The position numbers and the translations under genes were made by a program. A model generated the notes under the pieces. The model was not told the origin of the DNA. It searched no databases and saw only the letters and a list, made by a program, of their open reading frames with translations. Below are positions 1-11,749 of a DNA stretch of 64,000 nt, piece by piece; within the stretch, counting starts at the first letter, position 1, and each line of letters begins with the position of its first letter. This DNA comes from Legionella lansingensis. GTDB taxonomy: Bacteria > Pseudomonadota > Gammaproteobacteria > Legionellales > Legionellaceae. The stretch spans positions 2,706,001 through 2,770,000 of the forward strand of contig NZ_LT906451.1 in NCBI RefSeq assembly GCF_900187355.1. The letters run 5' to 3'.

Positions 1-929
1 TAGTCTTTTGATGCTGGATCTGTCAGCAATCGCTTGACTATCAGGGTCTTTGAGGGAAGAACTTCCCCAAGCCCTATGAAGTTCCCTGTTTCGTCATAAA
101 GACGAAGATAACCTTCCACAGAATAGTGTTCTCTACTTTGTAGCACGCGCCCTTGGCGTAGTACTATTACTTCGCTATCAGTTAAGGTAATCGCAGACAA
201 ATGGCGTACAGCCCGATCTGTGGGCAACAGGTAGTGGAGCAACTCATGAGAAGGTTTATGTTCTAATTCGTTTAAACTAAACATCCTTTCATCATCGAAG
301 CCTGCTGTATACAAACGATGGAGTCTGGTTACGTGAGCTCCTATGCCAAGAGAATTACCTATATCCTCCACCAAATTGCGAATATATGTACCCTTACTGC
401 AGGAAACCATGATATCGAACTGCTTACCATCAAAATGTTTTAATTCCAGTTTGAAGATATTCACCTCTCGCGCTGGTCTTTGTAACGTGATTCCTTTTCT
501 TGCATATTTATACAGCGGAACCCCTTTATGTTTAAGGGCAGAAAACATTGATGGTGTCTGCTGAATCGTTCCTATGTATCCTGCCATAACTGCAAGCAAT
601 TCAGCCTCTGAGACATTAAAGTCTACATTTTGCTCTATTATCTCACCCAGAGCATCCCCAGTGTTGGTTTTAATACCGAGTAAAGCACTTGCTTCATAGA
701 TTTTATCAGCATCTAAAAGATACTGGCTAAACTTCGTTGCTTCGCCAAAACAAATAGGTAACATGCCTGTAGCCAGCGGGTCGAGACTACCCGTATGTCC
801 AGCTTTTTTTGCTCGGTATAAGCGTTTTACTTGTTGCAATACCGCATTTGAGGACAGACCTTGTGGTTTATTTAACAGCAAAATTCCGTTTACTGACTGA
901 TCGCACTCAACTCTGTTACTCTTCATCAT
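1..929 (-). CDS. truB: tRNA pseudouridine(55) synthase TruB, last codon(s) cut by window edge
   Basis: Converts U55 of the tRNA T-loop to pseudouridine in the cytoplasm. The reading frame is open from two tandem ATG codons (929 or 926) to the window edge, about 308 codons, which is the normal TruB length. The last two bases visible are TA, so the stop may be the very next base. The family motif GSLDPLATG places the catalytic Asp near residue 49, followed by the Tyr-containing region IYEASALLG and a C-terminal PUA-like part. The start overlaps the end of rbfA by about 10 bases, so it is translationally coupled as last gene of the rimP-nusA-infB-rbfA-truB cluster. Identity is firm; only the exact C-terminus is unseen. 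Confidence 0.95.
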   Translation of the reverse strand, partial: MMKSNRVECDQSVNGILLLNKPQGLSSNAVLQQVKRLYRAKKAGHTGSLDPLATGMLPICFGEATKFSQYLLDADKIYEASALLGIKTNTGDALGEIIEQNVDFNVSEAELLAVMAGYIGTIQQTPSMFSALKHKGVPLYKYARKGITLQRPAREVNIFKLELKHFDGKQFDIMVSCSKGTYIRNLVEDIGNSLGIGAHVTRLHRLYTAGFDDERMFSLNELEHKPSHELLHYLLPTDRAVRHLSAITLTDSEVIVLRQGRVLQSREHYSVEGYLRLYDETGNFIGLGEVLPSKTLIVKRLLTDPASKD

Positions 930-1281
930 CGTTGTTAGGCGGATTGGCCTCGTCGATTAATCGGCTCAATCGTTTGCCGTACTCTATTGATTCATCATAA
1001 ACAAAATGAAGTTGAGGAACCGTTCTTAGCTTAACCGTTCTAGCCAGCGCAGTACGTAGATAACTTGCCGCCGCATTAAGGATGGAGGCAGTTAAATCAA
1101 TATCACCGCTTAAGACCGTAAAATAAACTTTGGCATGCCCTAAATCTGCGGATACCTTTACTCCTGAGATAGTGACAAAGGCAGGCAGTCGTGGATCTTT
1201 TATCTCCTGCTGGATTATTTGCGAAAGTTTGCGTTGCATCATTTCAGCAACGCGGTCTGTTCGCTTAAAATCAGTCCTCAT
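916..1281 (-). CDS. rbfA: Ribosome-binding factor A
   Basis: RbfA is a small KH-fold protein that binds the 30S subunit during late 16S rRNA maturation and is needed for growth in the cold. The 121-residue protein has the typical start [20 protein letters not shown], the central [20 protein letters not shown] strand region and the C-terminal [13 protein letters not shown] motif. It starts inside the end of infB (4-base overlap) and ends inside the start of truB, the classic gammaproteobacterial order, so it is co-transcribed and translationally coupled. The acidic tail (NDDEE) is usual for the family. Confidence 0.96.
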   Translation of the reverse strand: MRTDFKRTDRVAEMMQRKLSQIIQQEIKDPRLPAFVTISGVKVSADLGHAKVYFTVLSGDIDLTASILNAAASYLRTALARTVKLRTVPQLHFVYDESIEYGKRLSRLIDEANPPNNDDEE

Positions 1282-3854
1282 AAACCCCGCTTTATTTCAA
1301 TTGTTTCAAAAACTTCTATTAAGTCACCAGGTTTTACATCATTGTAGTTCTTCACCCCAATTCCACACTCAAAGCCTTGACGGACTTCAAGCACATCATC
1401 TTTGAAGCGCCTGAGAGATTCTAGGGTACCTTCATAAATAACAACATTGTTTCGAAGTACACGAATAGGATTATTTCGCTTCACCACACCTTCTATTACC
1501 ATACAACCAGCAATTGCTCCTAGTTTCGGCGAGCGGAAGACGTCACGTACTTCAGCAATACCAACAATTTCTTCTTTAAACTGAGGTGCTAACATACCTG
1601 ACAAGGCATTTTTTACCTGATCGACAATGTCATAAATCACGCTGTAATAATGCAATGGAACAGATTCTTGCTCAGCCAGTCGCTTAGCTCCCGCGTCTGC
1701 GCGAACATTAAAGCCAATCAAAATCGCATTGGAAGCAATAGCCAAATGGACATCTGATTCAGTGATACCACCGACACCGCTGGCGATAATCTCCACTTTA
1801 ACTTCATCAGTTGATAGCTTAACCAAGGCATCAGCAATGGCTTCTGCAGAGCCTTGTACGTCGGCTTTAAGAACCACATTGAGAATCTTCGTTTCCGCAG
1901 AGGCCATGTTTTCGAAAATTCCTTCCAAGGACGTTTTTTGCTTTCTTGCCAACTTCACATCACGGAATTTACCTTGACGGAATAAAGCCACCTCACGCGC
2001 TCTTTTCTCATCCGGTACAACAATAGCCTCATCTCCAGCATGAGGGACTGCTGACAAACCTAACACCTCAACAGGTATAGAGGGGCCAGCACTATCCACT
2101 TGATTACCACTGTCACTAACCAACGCGCGAACACGTCCATATTGCAAACCGGCCAGAAGAATATCTCCCCTTTGCAATGTTCCACTCTGAACCAATACTG
2201 TTGCTACTGGACCACGACCTTTATCAAGACGAGATTCAATGACCACACCTTTTGCAGCACCATCAGTAGTTGCTTTCAACTCCAAAACTTCAGATTGTAG
2301 TAAGACAGCATCTAAGAGTTCGTCAATACCTAACCCGGTTTTAGCTGAAATCTGCACAAACATCGTGTCACCACCCCAAGCCTCAGGGATTACCTCATAA
2401 TTAGACAATTCATTCATCACACGATCAGGATCAGCATCGGGTTTATCCATTTTATTGACGGCCACAATGATAGGAACGTTAGCGGCCTTCGCATGCTGTA
2501 TTGCTTCAATTGTTTGTGGCTTCACACCATCATCTGCAGCAACAATAAGGATGACGATATCAGTTGCCTGCGCTCCACGCGCCCGCATCGCGGTAAACGC
2601 GGCATGACCTGGCGTATCAAGGAAAGTAATTTCTCCTTTCGGTGTGCTCACATGATAGGCACCTATGTGTTGCGTTATACCACCTGCCTCACCAGCAGCC
2701 ACTTTTGTACGTCGAATATAGTCAAGCAAAGACGTTTTACCATGATCCACATGTCCCATGATCGTCACAACGGGGGCACGCGACTCGGTATGACTTCCCT
2801 TGCTAATGACATCGCCTAAAGTATCCTCAATCGCATTTTCCTTCAGTGCTCGTGGCTTGTGTCCCATCTCTTCGACAACAATCACAGCTGTGTCTTGATC
2901 AATCACTTGGTTAATGGTGGCCATAGCGCCCAGTCCCATCATGGCCTTGATCACTTCAGCCGCTTTCACAGACATTCGCTTGGCGAGTTCAGCAACAGTG
3001 ATCGTTTCAGGAATCATGACTTCATGCACGACCGGTGCTGTTGGCATGGCAAAACCATGCGTTAATGCTTCTTCAGCTTCTCTGTATTTTTCAGATTTCT
3101 CACCCTTACGTTTTTTGGGCTTATGACGTTTCTGACGAACTTGCATGTGTTCATCCTCGTCATGTTCCGGAGCCATATACCTATTTCTTTTCTTTCCTCG
3201 TTTGAAGTCGGAATCTGAATCAGCGTCTTTCTTATCGACGTGCTTCTTCTTGCTAACCTTTTCAACTTTATCTTCTATAACCTCTATGGGCTTTTCTTTG
3301 GGTGCCACTTCAACAACCGCTAGCTCTTCTGTGAATTTCTCCGTTTCACTGGGCTTTTCCATAGCCTCCACAGGCTGCTCAATTTGTTCTACTTGTTGAG
3401 ATTGTGTTTCTTGCGATGTTACAGCACTTTCCTCAACCAAGGCATCGGCAGTGCTAACTTCTGTTTCTACCGTTTCCACTGCCTGCTCAGCCGTGGCCGC
3501 ATGATTCACTTCAACTTCCGGCTCCGCTTCATGTTGTTGTTCAAGCAAACTACTTCGCTTGACATAAGTCCGCTTTTTACGAACTTCAACATTAACAGTT
3601 TTACCACTATGCATGTCATGGCCGACAGTAACCTGTGTGAGACTTTTGCGTTTCAAAGTGATTCGCTCGGGAGAAGAACGATTTTCTCGACTTGCACTAC
3701 CTTTTAAATAATTTAACAAGATCCGTTTTTGATCTTCATTTACCGTTTGATTATCGTCAGTAAAAGCTAATCCCGCTTCCTGTAACTGGTCTAATAGGCG
3801 TTTAGCAGGGATACCAACGACTTGAGCCAATTGTTTAACCGTCACATCCGCCAT
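1278..3854 (-). CDS. infB: Translation initiation factor IF-2
   Basis: IF-2 is the GTPase that brings fMet-tRNA to the 30S P-site and drives subunit joining. The 858 residues begin with an IF2-N fold ([19 protein letters not shown]), continue through a long charged Glu/Lys-rich linker to about residue 280, then a second IF2-N-like segment ([19 protein letters not shown]), and the G domain with P-loop GHVDHGKT near residue 366, the DTPGH switch and NKMD. The C-terminal domains that bind the initiator tRNA follow. Length is normal. It lies 157 bases downstream of nusA and overlaps rbfA by 4 bases. The linker between residues about 100 and 260 is low-complexity and is the part expected to vary between species. 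Confidence 0.97.
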   Translation of the reverse strand: MADVTVKQLAQVVGIPAKRLLDQLQEAGLAFTDDNQTVNEDQKRILLNYLKGSASRENRSSPERITLKRKSLTQVTVGHDMHSGKTVNVEVRKKRTYVKRSSLLEQQHEAEPEVEVNHAATAEQAVETVETEVSTADALVEESAVTSQETQSQQVEQIEQPVEAMEKPSETEKFTEELAVVEVAPKEKPIEVIEDKVEKVSKKKHVDKKDADSDSDFKRGKKRNRYMAPEHDEDEHMQVRQKRHKPKKRKGEKSEKYREAEEALTHGFAMPTAPVVHEVMIPETITVAELAKRMSVKAAEVIKAMMGLGAMATINQVIDQDTAVIVVEEMGHKPRALKENAIEDTLGDVISKGSHTESRAPVVTIMGHVDHGKTSLLDYIRRTKVAAGEAGGITQHIGAYHVSTPKGEITFLDTPGHAAFTAMRARGAQATDIVILIVAADDGVKPQTIEAIQHAKAANVPIIVAVNKMDKPDADPDRVMNELSNYEVIPEAWGGDTMFVQISAKTGLGIDELLDAVLLQSEVLELKATTDGAAKGVVIESRLDKGRGPVATVLVQSGTLQRGDILLAGLQYGRVRALVSDSGNQVDSAGPSIPVEVLGLSAVPHAGDEAIVVPDEKRAREVALFRQGKFRDVKLARKQKTSLEGIFENMASAETKILNVVLKADVQGSAEAIADALVKLSTDEVKVEIIASGVGGITESDVHLAIASNAILIGFNVRADAGAKRLAEQESVPLHYYSVIYDIVDQVKNALSGMLAPQFKEEIVGIAEVRDVFRSPKLGAIAGCMVIEGVVKRNNPIRVLRNNVVIYEGTLESLRRFKDDVLEVRQGFECGIGVKNYNDVKPGDLIEVFETIEIKRGL

Positions 3855-4011
3855 AATTTAACCCCCTTTCAGCAGTCTCCAAAAGAAACTACTCTCTAAA
3901 ATTCTAATGCTTACAAGCTTGATAAGTATCACAGCTTAACTGCAACACTTATGCTTTAGTTTTCCGCTAGCCTTAAACAAGTTAGGTCAACAATAAACCT
4001 GCCGTTTGGCT

Positions 4012-5490
4012 CTATTGGAACCACGGTTCCCGTGCTTTCATAATCAGCTTAGCGGCTTTCTCTTCTGTCATGCCTTCAATATCTATTAATTCATCCACTG
4101 ATTGTTCCGCTAATTCTTCCATTGTAGTTATACCTTTAGCGGCTAAACGATTCGCTAAAGCATCCGTCATACCTTCCATAGTTAATAAAGAATCAGATGG
4201 AGTACCGGCTAGCCCTTGGCCTGAAGTTAATGCTTGTGTTAATAAGATGTCATTAGCACGATTTCTTAATTCATCAACGATTTCCTCGTCAAATTCCTTA
4301 ATTGCCAACAATTCTTCTTTGGGGACATAAGCAATTTCTTCAAGCGAAGAAAACCCATTTGCCACCAAAAGACTGGCGATTTCTTCATCCACTTCCAAGG
4401 TAGAAGTAAACAAGTTAATAATTTTACCGGATTCTTCTTGACTCTTGCTGTTAAATTCCTCAATTGTCATAACATTTAGGGTCCACCCAGTCAATTGACT
4501 AGCTAACCGAACATTCTGGCCATTACGCCCAATGGCTTGAGATAATTGGTCTTTTTGCACTGCCAGATCCATCGTATGGCTATCTTCGTCTACTACAATA
4601 GACGTAATATCCGCTGGTGCCATTGCATTAATGACTAATTGTGCAGGGTTATCATCCCATAAAATAATATCAACACGCTCCCCACCAAGTTCGCTAGACA
4701 CAGCTTGTACACGAGCTCCTCGCATACCTACACAAGCTCCCACAGGATCGATGCGACCATCGTTGGTTTTGACAGCAATTTTGGCTCGATTTCCTGGCTC
4801 TCGTGCAGCAGCCTTAATTTCGATAATATTTTCCCCAATTTCTGGGACTTCTATCCGGAATAATTCTATGAGCATTTCATTGCGGATCCTGCTAACAAAT
4901 AGTTGAGGCCCGCGTGCCTGAGAAACAATATCATATAAATAAGCGCGTACTCGATCATTTGGCCTGAACATTTCATTCGGCAACATTTCAGCTCTCGGCA
5001 TAAACGCTTCTGCTTTACCGCCTAAGTCAATAATGATGTTATCGCGAGTTACCTTCTTGACAGTACCATAGATCAGCTGTCCCAGTTTATTTTTAAACTG
5101 ATCAACAACTTGTTGTCTTTCAGCTTCACGAACTTTTTGCATAATCACTTGACGAGCCGTTTGTGCAGCTATCCTACCAAATTCAACAGAAGGCATAGGT
5201 TCTTCAATTCGACCACCGACCGTTATTGAAGGTGAACGTTCTTTTGCTTGTGCAAGTGTCAGTTGTCTTTCTGGGAACTCCAACTCTTCATCAGGAACGA
5301 CATCCCAATAACGAAATGTTTCGTATTCACCGGTTCGAGGGTCCAATTTTACCCTCACACCAATATCTTTATCTGTTAGCTTACGAGTAGCGGATTCAAG
5401 GGCCGTTTGGATTGCTTGTAATACAACATCCTTGCTAACACCTTTTTCATTAGATAATGCTTCAGCAACTAATAACAATTCTTTACTCAT
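4012..5490 (-). CDS. nusA: Transcription termination/antitermination factor NusA
   Basis: NusA binds RNA polymerase and nascent RNA and modulates pausing, intrinsic termination and antitermination. The frame can be extended four codons to a GTG at 5502, but ATG 5490 gives the standard start [20 protein letters not shown] and has GAGG seven bases upstream. In order one sees the N-terminal RNAP-binding domain, an S1 domain ([20 protein letters not shown]), two KH domains ([19 protein letters not shown] and [17 protein letters not shown]) and two acidic C-terminal repeats (about residues 360-490) as in E. coli. It begins a few bases after the rimP stop, so the two are translationally coupled. 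Confidence 0.97.
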   Translation of the reverse strand: MSKELLLVAEALSNEKGVSKDVVLQAIQTALESATRKLTDKDIGVRVKLDPRTGEYETFRYWDVVPDEELEFPERQLTLAQAKERSPSITVGGRIEEPMPSVEFGRIAAQTARQVIMQKVREAERQQVVDQFKNKLGQLIYGTVKKVTRDNIIIDLGGKAEAFMPRAEMLPNEMFRPNDRVRAYLYDIVSQARGPQLFVSRIRNEMLIELFRIEVPEIGENIIEIKAAAREPGNRAKIAVKTNDGRIDPVGACVGMRGARVQAVSSELGGERVDIILWDDNPAQLVINAMAPADITSIVVDEDSHTMDLAVQKDQLSQAIGRNGQNVRLASQLTGWTLNVMTIEEFNSKSQEESGKIINLFTSTLEVDEEIASLLVANGFSSLEEIAYVPKEELLAIKEFDEEIVDELRNRANDILLTQALTSGQGLAGTPSDSLLTMEGMTDALANRLAAKGITTMEELAEQSVDELIDIEGMTEEKAAKLIMKAREPWFQ

Positions 5491-5498
5491 TGTTCGCC

Positions 5499-5945
5499 TC
5501 ACTCGCCTGTCAAATTTGCTTTTACTATTTGGGTAAATTGCACTTCTAGCTGCTCGTCACCAATTTTCAATATCAAAATATCATCGTTAACCGATACAAT
5601 AGTGCCAGATAAATTACGGCTACCATTGATAGGTTTAAATAATTTAAGCCGAATATCTTGTCCTATATATCGCCTATATTGTTCTTTATTGAAGAGTGGG
5701 CGAGGAATCCCAGGGGAAGACACCTCCAAACTATAGTTTCCCGGGATCGGATCTTCAACATCTAGAAGAGCACTAACCTGCCTGCTAACTCTCTCACAGT
5801 CTTCGATATGAATACCATCTTCTTTATCAATATAAATACGAAGCAAAGAATGTTTTCCTTGTGGCAAGTACTCACAACCCCAAAGCTCATATCCTAAATC
5901 CTCAATAAGAGGTTTTAATAACTGCTCAATCTCGTTTTTTATCAT
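5499..5945 (-). CDS. rimP: Ribosome maturation factor RimP
   Basis: RimP binds early 30S assembly intermediates. The 148-residue protein has the family landmarks [45 protein letters not shown] and [14 protein letters not shown], with a C-terminal SH3-like barrel. It is the first coding gene of the rimP-nusA-infB-rbfA-truB cluster. No strong Shine-Dalgarno is visible before ATG 5945, but no other start restores the conserved N-terminus. The 263-base leader between it and the upstream initiator tRNA contains a hairpin and a terminator, described separately. Confidence 0.96.
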   Translation of the reverse strand: MIKNEIEQLLKPLIEDLGYELWGCEYLPQGKHSLLRIYIDKEDGIHIEDCERVSRQVSALLDVEDPIPGNYSLEVSSPGIPRPLFNKEQYRRYIGQDIRLKLFKPINGSRNLSGTIVSVNDDILILKIGDEQLEVQFTQIVKANLTGE

Positions 5946-6109
5946 ATGTACCCGTCCTACTAGTCTCAGTAGGCAGCTATTTCGAAATGATTATCATCTG
6001 AGTCATCGTGATGAATCTGGCGTGCCTATCATTACTTCTTTTTAGCACCTTTGAAGGTATCTTTCAGAGAAGTAGGTTGTGTAACATCGTCCGACTGAAG
6101 CTTTCAATA

Positions 6110-6149
6110 GGCTTCTTTCAAAACGCTACAGCGAGTCTCAAAAGAAGCC
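6110..6149 (-). promoter_or_regulatory. Inverted repeat in the leader of the rimP-nusA-infB cluster
   Basis: GGCTTCTTT at 6110-6118 is complementary to AAAGAAGCC at 6141-6149, and a smaller stem (CGCT/AGCG) sits inside the loop. It lies between the tRNA terminator and rimP, so it would form in the 5' leader of the cluster. There is no T-run, so a terminator is unlikely. A role in leader folding is an inference from position. Confidence 0.4.
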
Positions 6150-6172
6150 TAATCGACCATTTACCATTTAAA

Positions 6173-6200
6173 CATAATAAAAAACCCCATAAATGGGGTT
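6173..6200 (-). terminator. Rho-independent terminator of the initiator tRNA gene
   Basis: Read on the minus strand, stem AACCCCAT / ATGGGGTT with a two-base loop is followed by TTTTTTATTATG. It begins 8 bases after the tRNA CCA end. It should end most tRNA transcripts before rimP, unlike a fully co-transcribed metY-rimP arrangement, although readthrough is possible. Confidence 0.8.
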
Positions 6201-6208
6201 CAGAATAG

Positions 6209-6285
<77 letters not shown>

Positions 6286-6298
6286 TCAACTGAGGGCA

Positions 6299-6327
6299 AG
6301 TATACTCACCCTTATTCTAGTTATCAA
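6299..6327 (-). promoter_or_regulatory. Sigma-70 promoter of the initiator tRNA
   Basis: On the minus strand, TTGATA (6322-6327) and TATACT (6299-6304) are separated by exactly 17 bases. The -10 box ends 13 bases before the mature tRNA 5' end. Spacing and boxes are close to consensus. Confidence 0.8.
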
Positions 6328-6430
6328 GCTTTTTTTATTGCTTTATTATGAGCCAGATAGCCACCATCAATTTTAAATTTTAAAAATAGAAGATAGAACA
6401 CTATTTTTCAAGTATGAAAGGGATTTCTTG

Positions 6431-6475
6431 CTAAAAATCGAATTACCATGGCTTAACCACGGTAATTCGATGTTC
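6431..6475 (-). terminator. nuo operon terminator formed by a miniature family A palindrome
   Basis: Immediately after the nuoN stop, the minus strand reads AGAACATCGAATTACCGTGG, then TTAAG, then CCATGGTAATTCGA followed by TTTTTAG. This is a 14-bp stem with a T-run, a good intrinsic terminator. The first 20 bases are identical to the start of the full-length element at 37743-37825, so this is a shortened copy of that repeat family lacking its middle. Confidence 0.75.
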
Positions 6476-6481
6476 TAAGGG

Positions 6482-7924
6482 CTACCCAGAAAAAGCAGCA
6501 ACACAAGCTGAAATTAATGCGGACGGAAATATACCTAAGAATAGCAATGACAGACAGTTTGCGGAGAATATTAGATTCATTGCACCTGAAAATCGGATCT
6601 GAGTACTATCAATTGCTTCATCAAAATACATTACTTTAACAATACGAACATAATAGTAAGCTCCGACAACAGCAAAAATCAGGCCTAATACTGCTACCCA
6701 AGTTAAATGCACGTCAACCAACGCTTTGAGGACAAGTAATTTTGTAAAAAAGCCAACCGTAGGTGGAACTCCAGCCATAGAAAACATAACGATGAGCATC
6801 ATAAAAGCGAGCCAAGGGTTGCGCTTGTTAAGCCCTTTCAGATCATCTATAGCTTCCACTTCGACACCATTCTTAGATAACAACACAACTAGACCAAAAG
6901 CAGCCACAGTCATAATTGCATAAACGACAATATAGTAAAGGGCTGCTGCATAACCTGCTGGATTCGCTGCCAGAACCCCAAACAGAGCATAACCCATATG
7001 CGCAATCGCCGAATAAGCCAGAAGCCTTTTGATATTGGATTGAGTAATTGCAAGCAAATTTCCAAGTCCAGTAGAAAGCAAAGCCATAACCACCAGCAAG
7101 TGTTGCCATTGCACTGCTGCATCAGGCAAGCCGAGGGTTAATAGTCTCAACGCCATTCCGATTGCAGCAATTTTAGGACCAGCACTTAGAAAAAGGGTGA
7201 CGGAAGTTGGTGCTCCTTGGTAAACATCAGGCGCCCACATATGAAAAGGCATTGCCGCTAATTTGAAACCAACACCAGCCAGGATGAATACCAGAGCAAA
7301 GGACAAAAGGGTATTTTGTTCTTGCCAGTTAGCAGCCACGGCATTGGCAATATCAAGTAGATCCAGTTTGCCTGTTGACCCATATAATAATGACAAGCCA
7401 TACAACAACATGCCAGAGGCAATAGCTCCCATAACGAAATATTTCATGGCAGCTTCTGTTGCATCACTGTTACTTCGTCGAATTGCTGTCATGGCGTAAA
7501 GAGGTAAGGAAAGTAGCTCTAGACCAAGATAAATGGTTAATAATGAATGTGCAGAAACCAATACCATCATGCCTAAAGTAGAAAATAACCCTAAAATGTA
7601 GTAATCACCTGATGGTATTTGGCGTTCATCTATATAATGCCTTGAATAAAGAAAGGATAAAAAAACACTCATATAGATAAATAACTTCATCAATTGAGCC
7701 ACATCATCACTGATAAATAACCCGCCTAGAATTGTTACCTTATAGCTACCCAAAAAGAGAAAACTAACACAGGCAGCCAAAGCAAGGCCGATCTCGGCAC
7801 AAATGAACGCCATTGAAGGATAGCGGTGCCGGAAAAAAAGATCAGCCAGCAAGGCAATACATGTTGTAACTAGCATAATCATTTCAGGCAAAGCAATATG
7901 TAGATTCTCAAGTAATGCTGTCAT
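6482..7924 (-). CDS. nuoN: NADH-quinone oxidoreductase subunit N
   Basis: NuoN is one of the three antiporter-like proton-pumping membrane subunits of complex I in the inner membrane. The 480-residue, strongly hydrophobic protein has about 14 predicted helices. The conserved discontinuous-helix region [33 protein letters not shown] carries the functional Lys, and [13 protein letters not shown] and [13 protein letters not shown] are family signatures. It is the last nuo gene, 18 bases after nuoM, and is followed by a hairpin terminator. Confidence 0.96.
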   Translation of the reverse strand: MTALLENLHIALPEMIMLVTTCIALLADLFFRHRYPSMAFICAEIGLALAACVSFLFLGSYKVTILGGLFISDDVAQLMKLFIYMSVFLSFLYSRHYIDERQIPSGDYYILGLFSTLGMMVLVSAHSLLTIYLGLELLSLPLYAMTAIRRSNSDATEAAMKYFVMGAIASGMLLYGLSLLYGSTGKLDLLDIANAVAANWQEQNTLLSFALVFILAGVGFKLAAMPFHMWAPDVYQGAPTSVTLFLSAGPKIAAIGMALRLLTLGLPDAAVQWQHLLVVMALLSTGLGNLLAITQSNIKRLLAYSAIAHMGYALFGVLAANPAGYAAALYYIVVYAIMTVAAFGLVVLLSKNGVEVEAIDDLKGLNKRNPWLAFMMLIVMFSMAGVPPTVGFFTKLLVLKALVDVHLTWVAVLGLIFAVVGAYYYVRIVKVMYFDEAIDSTQIRFSGAMNLIFSANCLSLLFLGIFPSALISACVAAFSG

Positions 7925-7942
7925 GTCTATTAACCTTGCTAA

Positions 7943-9448
7943 TTATAATTTTGATTTATCCGCTAAAGCCAAAGTATGGCTTACTGATTGATGAACATAG
8001 TCAAGCACCGGTTTTGGATAAACACCCATTCCTACGACCATAATGGCTAGAAGAACATAAGCGCTTGTTTCAAAGCCAGATAAGTCGCGTAACGCAGCTA
8101 CCTTATCATTGGCAATGGGGCCAAATATAACGCGCTTATACATCCACAAAGTATAAGCAGCACCAACAATCAAAGTAATAGCAGCCCAAAAAGCCATCCA
8201 GAAGCTCGCTTTGACGCTACCTAAGATAACCATAAATTCACCAACAAATCCTGAGGTACCTGGCAAACCCGCGTTGGCCATGGCAAAAAGCATGAAAAAA
8301 GAGGCAAAGACTGGCATGGTATGCACAATGCCGCCGAAATCCTTTATTTGTCGTGTGTGCATGCGATCCATAATGAAGCCTACGCCAGCAAACATCGCAC
8401 TGGAAATAAAGGCATGTGAAATGATGACAATAATGGCGCCTTCGAGAATCAGAGCCGCATTGCTTAGACCTGACTGATGAGCGATTGCATAGATGGCGAA
8501 ACAACCTAATGTCACAAAACCCATGTGAGAAATGGAAGAATAAGCAATCAGGCGCTTCATGTCTTTTTGAATAATAGCCACCAGACCAATATAAACCACC
8601 GCAATTAAAGATAGCGTTATCATTACCATGGCATATTTGCTACAAGCATCTGGCACAATGGGCAGAGAAAAACGAATAAAACCGTATGCGCCTAGCTTCA
8701 GAAGAATTGCAGCCAGAACAATTGAGCCCCCAGCAGGTGCCTCTGTGTGAGCATCTGGTAACCAGGTATGTACTGGGAACATGGGTATCTTTATGGCAAA
8801 TCCCAGGAAAAATGCAATGAATATTAACGTCTGTGCTGTCATGCCTAGCTTGAGTGCATAAAAGGTTTCAATTTTAAACGACCCTCCTACATACCCCATA
8901 TAAAGGAAGGCCGCCAACATTAAAACTGAACCCAAGAAAGTATATAAGAAAAATTTAATGGCAGCATAGACACGATTTTCATGACCCCATATACCAATAA
9001 TCAAATACATGGGGATCAAAGTCGCTTCCCAAAAGATATAGAAAACGATGGCATCAAGTGCCGCAAACACACCTACTAGCAAGCCTTGCATAATGAGGAA
9101 GGCAGCCATATATTGAGCCACGCGTTTATGAATGCTGTCCCAAGTGGCCAGAATGACGATGAGAGTAGTAAATACCGTTAGAACAATGAGCAGCAAAGAT
9201 AATCCGTCTATGCCAAGACTGTAGTTTATCCCCAGCGCTGGCATCCATGAATATTCACTTACAAATTGCATGACCTGTGTGTTTAAATCAAAGCCTGTTA
9301 TCAAAGGAACACACATTATCAGCGTTAATAACACCGTAAATAGCGATAAATAACGCGATACATTGGGGTTATCATCATCGCCGGTGAGAAATACAAACAC
9401 TCCACCAATAATAGGTAACCAGATCAATAAATTGAGCAAATGTTGCAT
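7943..9448 (-). CDS. nuoM: NADH-quinone oxidoreductase subunit M
   Basis: Antiporter-like proton-pumping membrane subunit of complex I. The 501-residue polytopic protein contains FWEATLIPMYLIIGIWG, the key helix-break segment FAIKIPMFPVHTWLPDAHTEAP and IQKDMKRLIAYSSISHMGF, all typical of NuoM. It lies between nuoL (16 bases upstream) and nuoN, in standard operon order. Length matches the family. No irregularities are visible. Confidence 0.97.
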   Translation of the reverse strand: MQHLLNLLIWLPIIGGVFVFLTGDDDNPNVSRYLSLFTVLLTLIMCVPLITGFDLNTQVMQFVSEYSWMPALGINYSLGIDGLSLLLIVLTVFTTLIVILATWDSIHKRVAQYMAAFLIMQGLLVGVFAALDAIVFYIFWEATLIPMYLIIGIWGHENRVYAAIKFFLYTFLGSVLMLAAFLYMGYVGGSFKIETFYALKLGMTAQTLIFIAFFLGFAIKIPMFPVHTWLPDAHTEAPAGGSIVLAAILLKLGAYGFIRFSLPIVPDACSKYAMVMITLSLIAVVYIGLVAIIQKDMKRLIAYSSISHMGFVTLGCFAIYAIAHQSGLSNAALILEGAIIVIISHAFISSAMFAGVGFIMDRMHTRQIKDFGGIVHTMPVFASFFMLFAMANAGLPGTSGFVGEFMVILGSVKASFWMAFWAAITLIVGAAYTLWMYKRVIFGPIANDKVAALRDLSGFETSAYVLLAIMVVGMGVYPKPVLDYVHQSVSHTLALADKSKL

Positions 9449-9464
9449 ACCTTCACCTTATAAA

Positions 9465-11447
9465 TCAGCCTAATAACAACCAGCATAAGAAAACAAAAAG
9501 ACCGATAATCATAACCGTTGCATAGTGGTATAAATATCCACTTTGAATGGCACGCCCTCTTTGAGCAAACCATCTTACCGTGCGACCAGTTCCGTTAACG
9601 ACTATTCCATCAATAAGCCTTTGATCACCGGTGTCATAAAAGAAACGGCCAAGTGCTTTTGTACCAGGAACGATGACACGCTCATTAAAGGCGTCAAAGC
9701 CATATTTATTAACAAGAATACGGTAAGGCCAAGAGAACCTTCGAGCAAGGGTGGCGGGAATTGATGGTATGGCAATGTAGCAAATCCAGGCAATGAAAAT
9801 ACCGGCTATTGTGATCCAAAAAACCATTGTTGTAACCGCGTGTAATGCTTCCTGCCAAGGCGAAAAAACTTCTCTAGCAAGCTCGCCTAGCACATTATGC
9901 TGTGGTAAAACAAACAATGACTTGCCTATCAACGTAGGAGTATCAAAAAGCATTGGCATATAAAGGATATAACCAATGATGACTGAAGGAATGGCTAATA
10001 CCACTAAAGGCAGCCATACGACCCAAGGCGATTCATGAACATGTGATAATGTATGCTCATCCATTCTTGGCTTGCCATGGAAGGTCATGAACAAGGCACG
10101 GAAAGTATAAAGAGCAGTTACCATCGCTCCAGCAGCCACACAAAAATAAGCATAGCCGCTGCCAGGAATATCAGACAGTTTTGCGGCTTCAATAATTGTA
10201 TCCTTAGAATAGAAACCAGCAAATGGCGGAATCGCACAAAGTGCTAAACTGCCAATCACAAATGTAACATAGGTAATGGGCATCTTATTCCATAGTCCAC
10301 CCATCTTACGCATATCCTGCTCATGGTGCAGACCGATAATAACTGAACCTGCACCCAAGAAGAGCAGGGCTTTAAAGCAAGCATGTGTTAATAGATGAAA
10401 AATTCCGGCACTATAAGCTGAAGCTCCCATCGCGACCATCATATAGCCTAATTGTGATAAGGTTGAATAAGCCACCACTCGTTTAATATCGTTCATTACT
10501 ATGGCAAGTATGCCAGTAAACAAAGCCCCAGTCGCACCAATGACCAAGATGGTACTTAGTGCGACGGTTGAGAATTCCACGAGTGGTGAAATTCTTGCAA
10601 TCATAAATACTCCAGCAGTAACCATGGTTGCTGCATGGATCAAAGCGGAAATGGGTGTAGGACCTTCCATAGACTCAGGTAACCAGACATGTAGAGGAAC
10701 TTGCGCCGACTTCCCCATGGCACCTAAAAAGAGTAAAAGACAAATAACGGTAATCAAAGACCACGCATAGCCAGAATATAGCTCTATTGTTTGACCAGCC
10801 AAGGCTTTTGCACTGTGGAAGACGGTTTCATAATCAAGGCTTCCCGTGTAGGCTAAAATCAATCCTATCCCTAAAACAAAGCCAAAATCGCCCACACGAT
10901 TTACAATAAACGCCTTTAATCCACCTGCGATCGCTGACTCTTTGTTATACCAAAAACTGATTAATAAATAAGAAACTAGCCCCACTCCTTCCCAGCCGAA
11001 GAACAATTGCAAAAAATTGTTTGCCGAGACCAGCATTAACATCATGAAGGTAAATAGTGAAATATAGCTGAAAAACCTTTGGTAACCATCATCATCAGCC
11101 ATGTATCCGATGCTATAAATATGCACCAAGAAAGACACAAAAGTAACAATAACTAACATGACAACAGTTAAAGGATCGATCAAGAAACCAACGTGAAAAG
11201 CATAGGGAAACAAATTTCCGCCGCTAGCCCAGGTAAAAATATTAACGTTAACCGTGTCAGATGCTCCACTAAGAATGAGTATCGCAACATATACTGATAA
11301 TAAGAAAGATAAACCCACACCAGCAATAGTTACTGAATGTGCTCCTACACGTCCTACTTGATTACGAAACAACCCCGCGACTACTGTACCAACCAGGGGT
11401 GCGAGAACAATTATGAGACATAGTTGTTGTATACTCACGTTTATCAA
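9465..11447 (-). CDS. nuoL: NADH-quinone oxidoreductase subunit L
   Basis: The largest antiporter-like subunit of complex I, at the distal end of the membrane arm. At 660 residues it has the family core [17 protein letters not shown], the Lys-bearing segment [22 protein letters not shown] and [17 protein letters not shown], then the long C-terminal region containing the amphipathic lateral helix. The start overlaps the nuoK stop by 4 bases, so the genes are translationally coupled. Confidence 0.97.
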   Translation of the reverse strand: MINVSIQQLCLIIVLAPLVGTVVAGLFRNQVGRVGAHSVTIAGVGLSFLLSVYVAILILSGASDTVNVNIFTWASGGNLFPYAFHVGFLIDPLTVVMLVIVTFVSFLVHIYSIGYMADDDGYQRFFSYISLFTFMMLMLVSANNFLQLFFGWEGVGLVSYLLISFWYNKESAIAGGLKAFIVNRVGDFGFVLGIGLILAYTGSLDYETVFHSAKALAGQTIELYSGYAWSLITVICLLLFLGAMGKSAQVPLHVWLPESMEGPTPISALIHAATMVTAGVFMIARISPLVEFSTVALSTILVIGATGALFTGILAIVMNDIKRVVAYSTLSQLGYMMVAMGASAYSAGIFHLLTHACFKALLFLGAGSVIIGLHHEQDMRKMGGLWNKMPITYVTFVIGSLALCAIPPFAGFYSKDTIIEAAKLSDIPGSGYAYFCVAAGAMVTALYTFRALFMTFHGKPRMDEHTLSHVHESPWVVWLPLVVLAIPSVIIGYILYMPMLFDTPTLIGKSLFVLPQHNVLGELAREVFSPWQEALHAVTTMVFWITIAGIFIAWICYIAIPSIPATLARRFSWPYRILVNKYGFDAFNERVIVPGTKALGRFFYDTGDQRLIDGIVVNGTGRTVRWFAQRGRAIQSGYLYHYATVMIIGLFVFLCWLLLG

Positions 11448-11749
11448 CCTTTTAAATGATTCATCTTATCAACATCAATATTGCCCCGATTCCGGTATAG
11501 CAATACGACAATAGCTAAACCTATCGCCGCTTCCGCTGCAGCCACGGTTAATATAAAGAAAACGAAAACTTCGCCTGCAACTCCACCATAGAAGTGAGAG
11601 AAGGCAATAAAGTTGGTGTTCACCGACAATAACATGAGCTCAATGCAAACCAATAAAAGTATCACGTTTTTGCGATTTAGCATGATGCCTACAAGGCTTA
11701 AGCCAAATAAAATTGCAGCTAATATCAGGTAATTATTTACTGGTATCAT
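11444..11749 (-). CDS. nuoK: NADH-quinone oxidoreductase subunit K
   Basis: Small membrane subunit of complex I with three transmembrane helices, forming part of the proton path. The 101-residue protein has the buried-Glu helices [13 protein letters not shown] and [20 protein letters not shown] that define NuoK/Nqo11. It overlaps both nuoJ and nuoL by 4 bases, so these three genes are tightly coupled. Confidence 0.97.
   Translation of the reverse strand: MIPVNNYLILAAILFGLSLVGIMLNRKNVILLLVCIELMLLSVNTNFIAFSHFYGGVAGEVFVFFILTVAAAEAAIGLAIVVLLYRNRGNIDVDKMNHLKG

Noticed and set aside
2859-3707. Several plus-strand open frames opposite infB
   Set aside because: They mirror the Glu/Lys-rich linker of infB in other frames and have no start signals; shadows of the real gene.
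5983-5999. Fur-like sequence (AAATGATTATCATC) upstream of rimP
   Set aside because: Only one half resembles the 7-1-7 box and iron control of rimP-nusA is implausible; chance match in AT-rich DNA.
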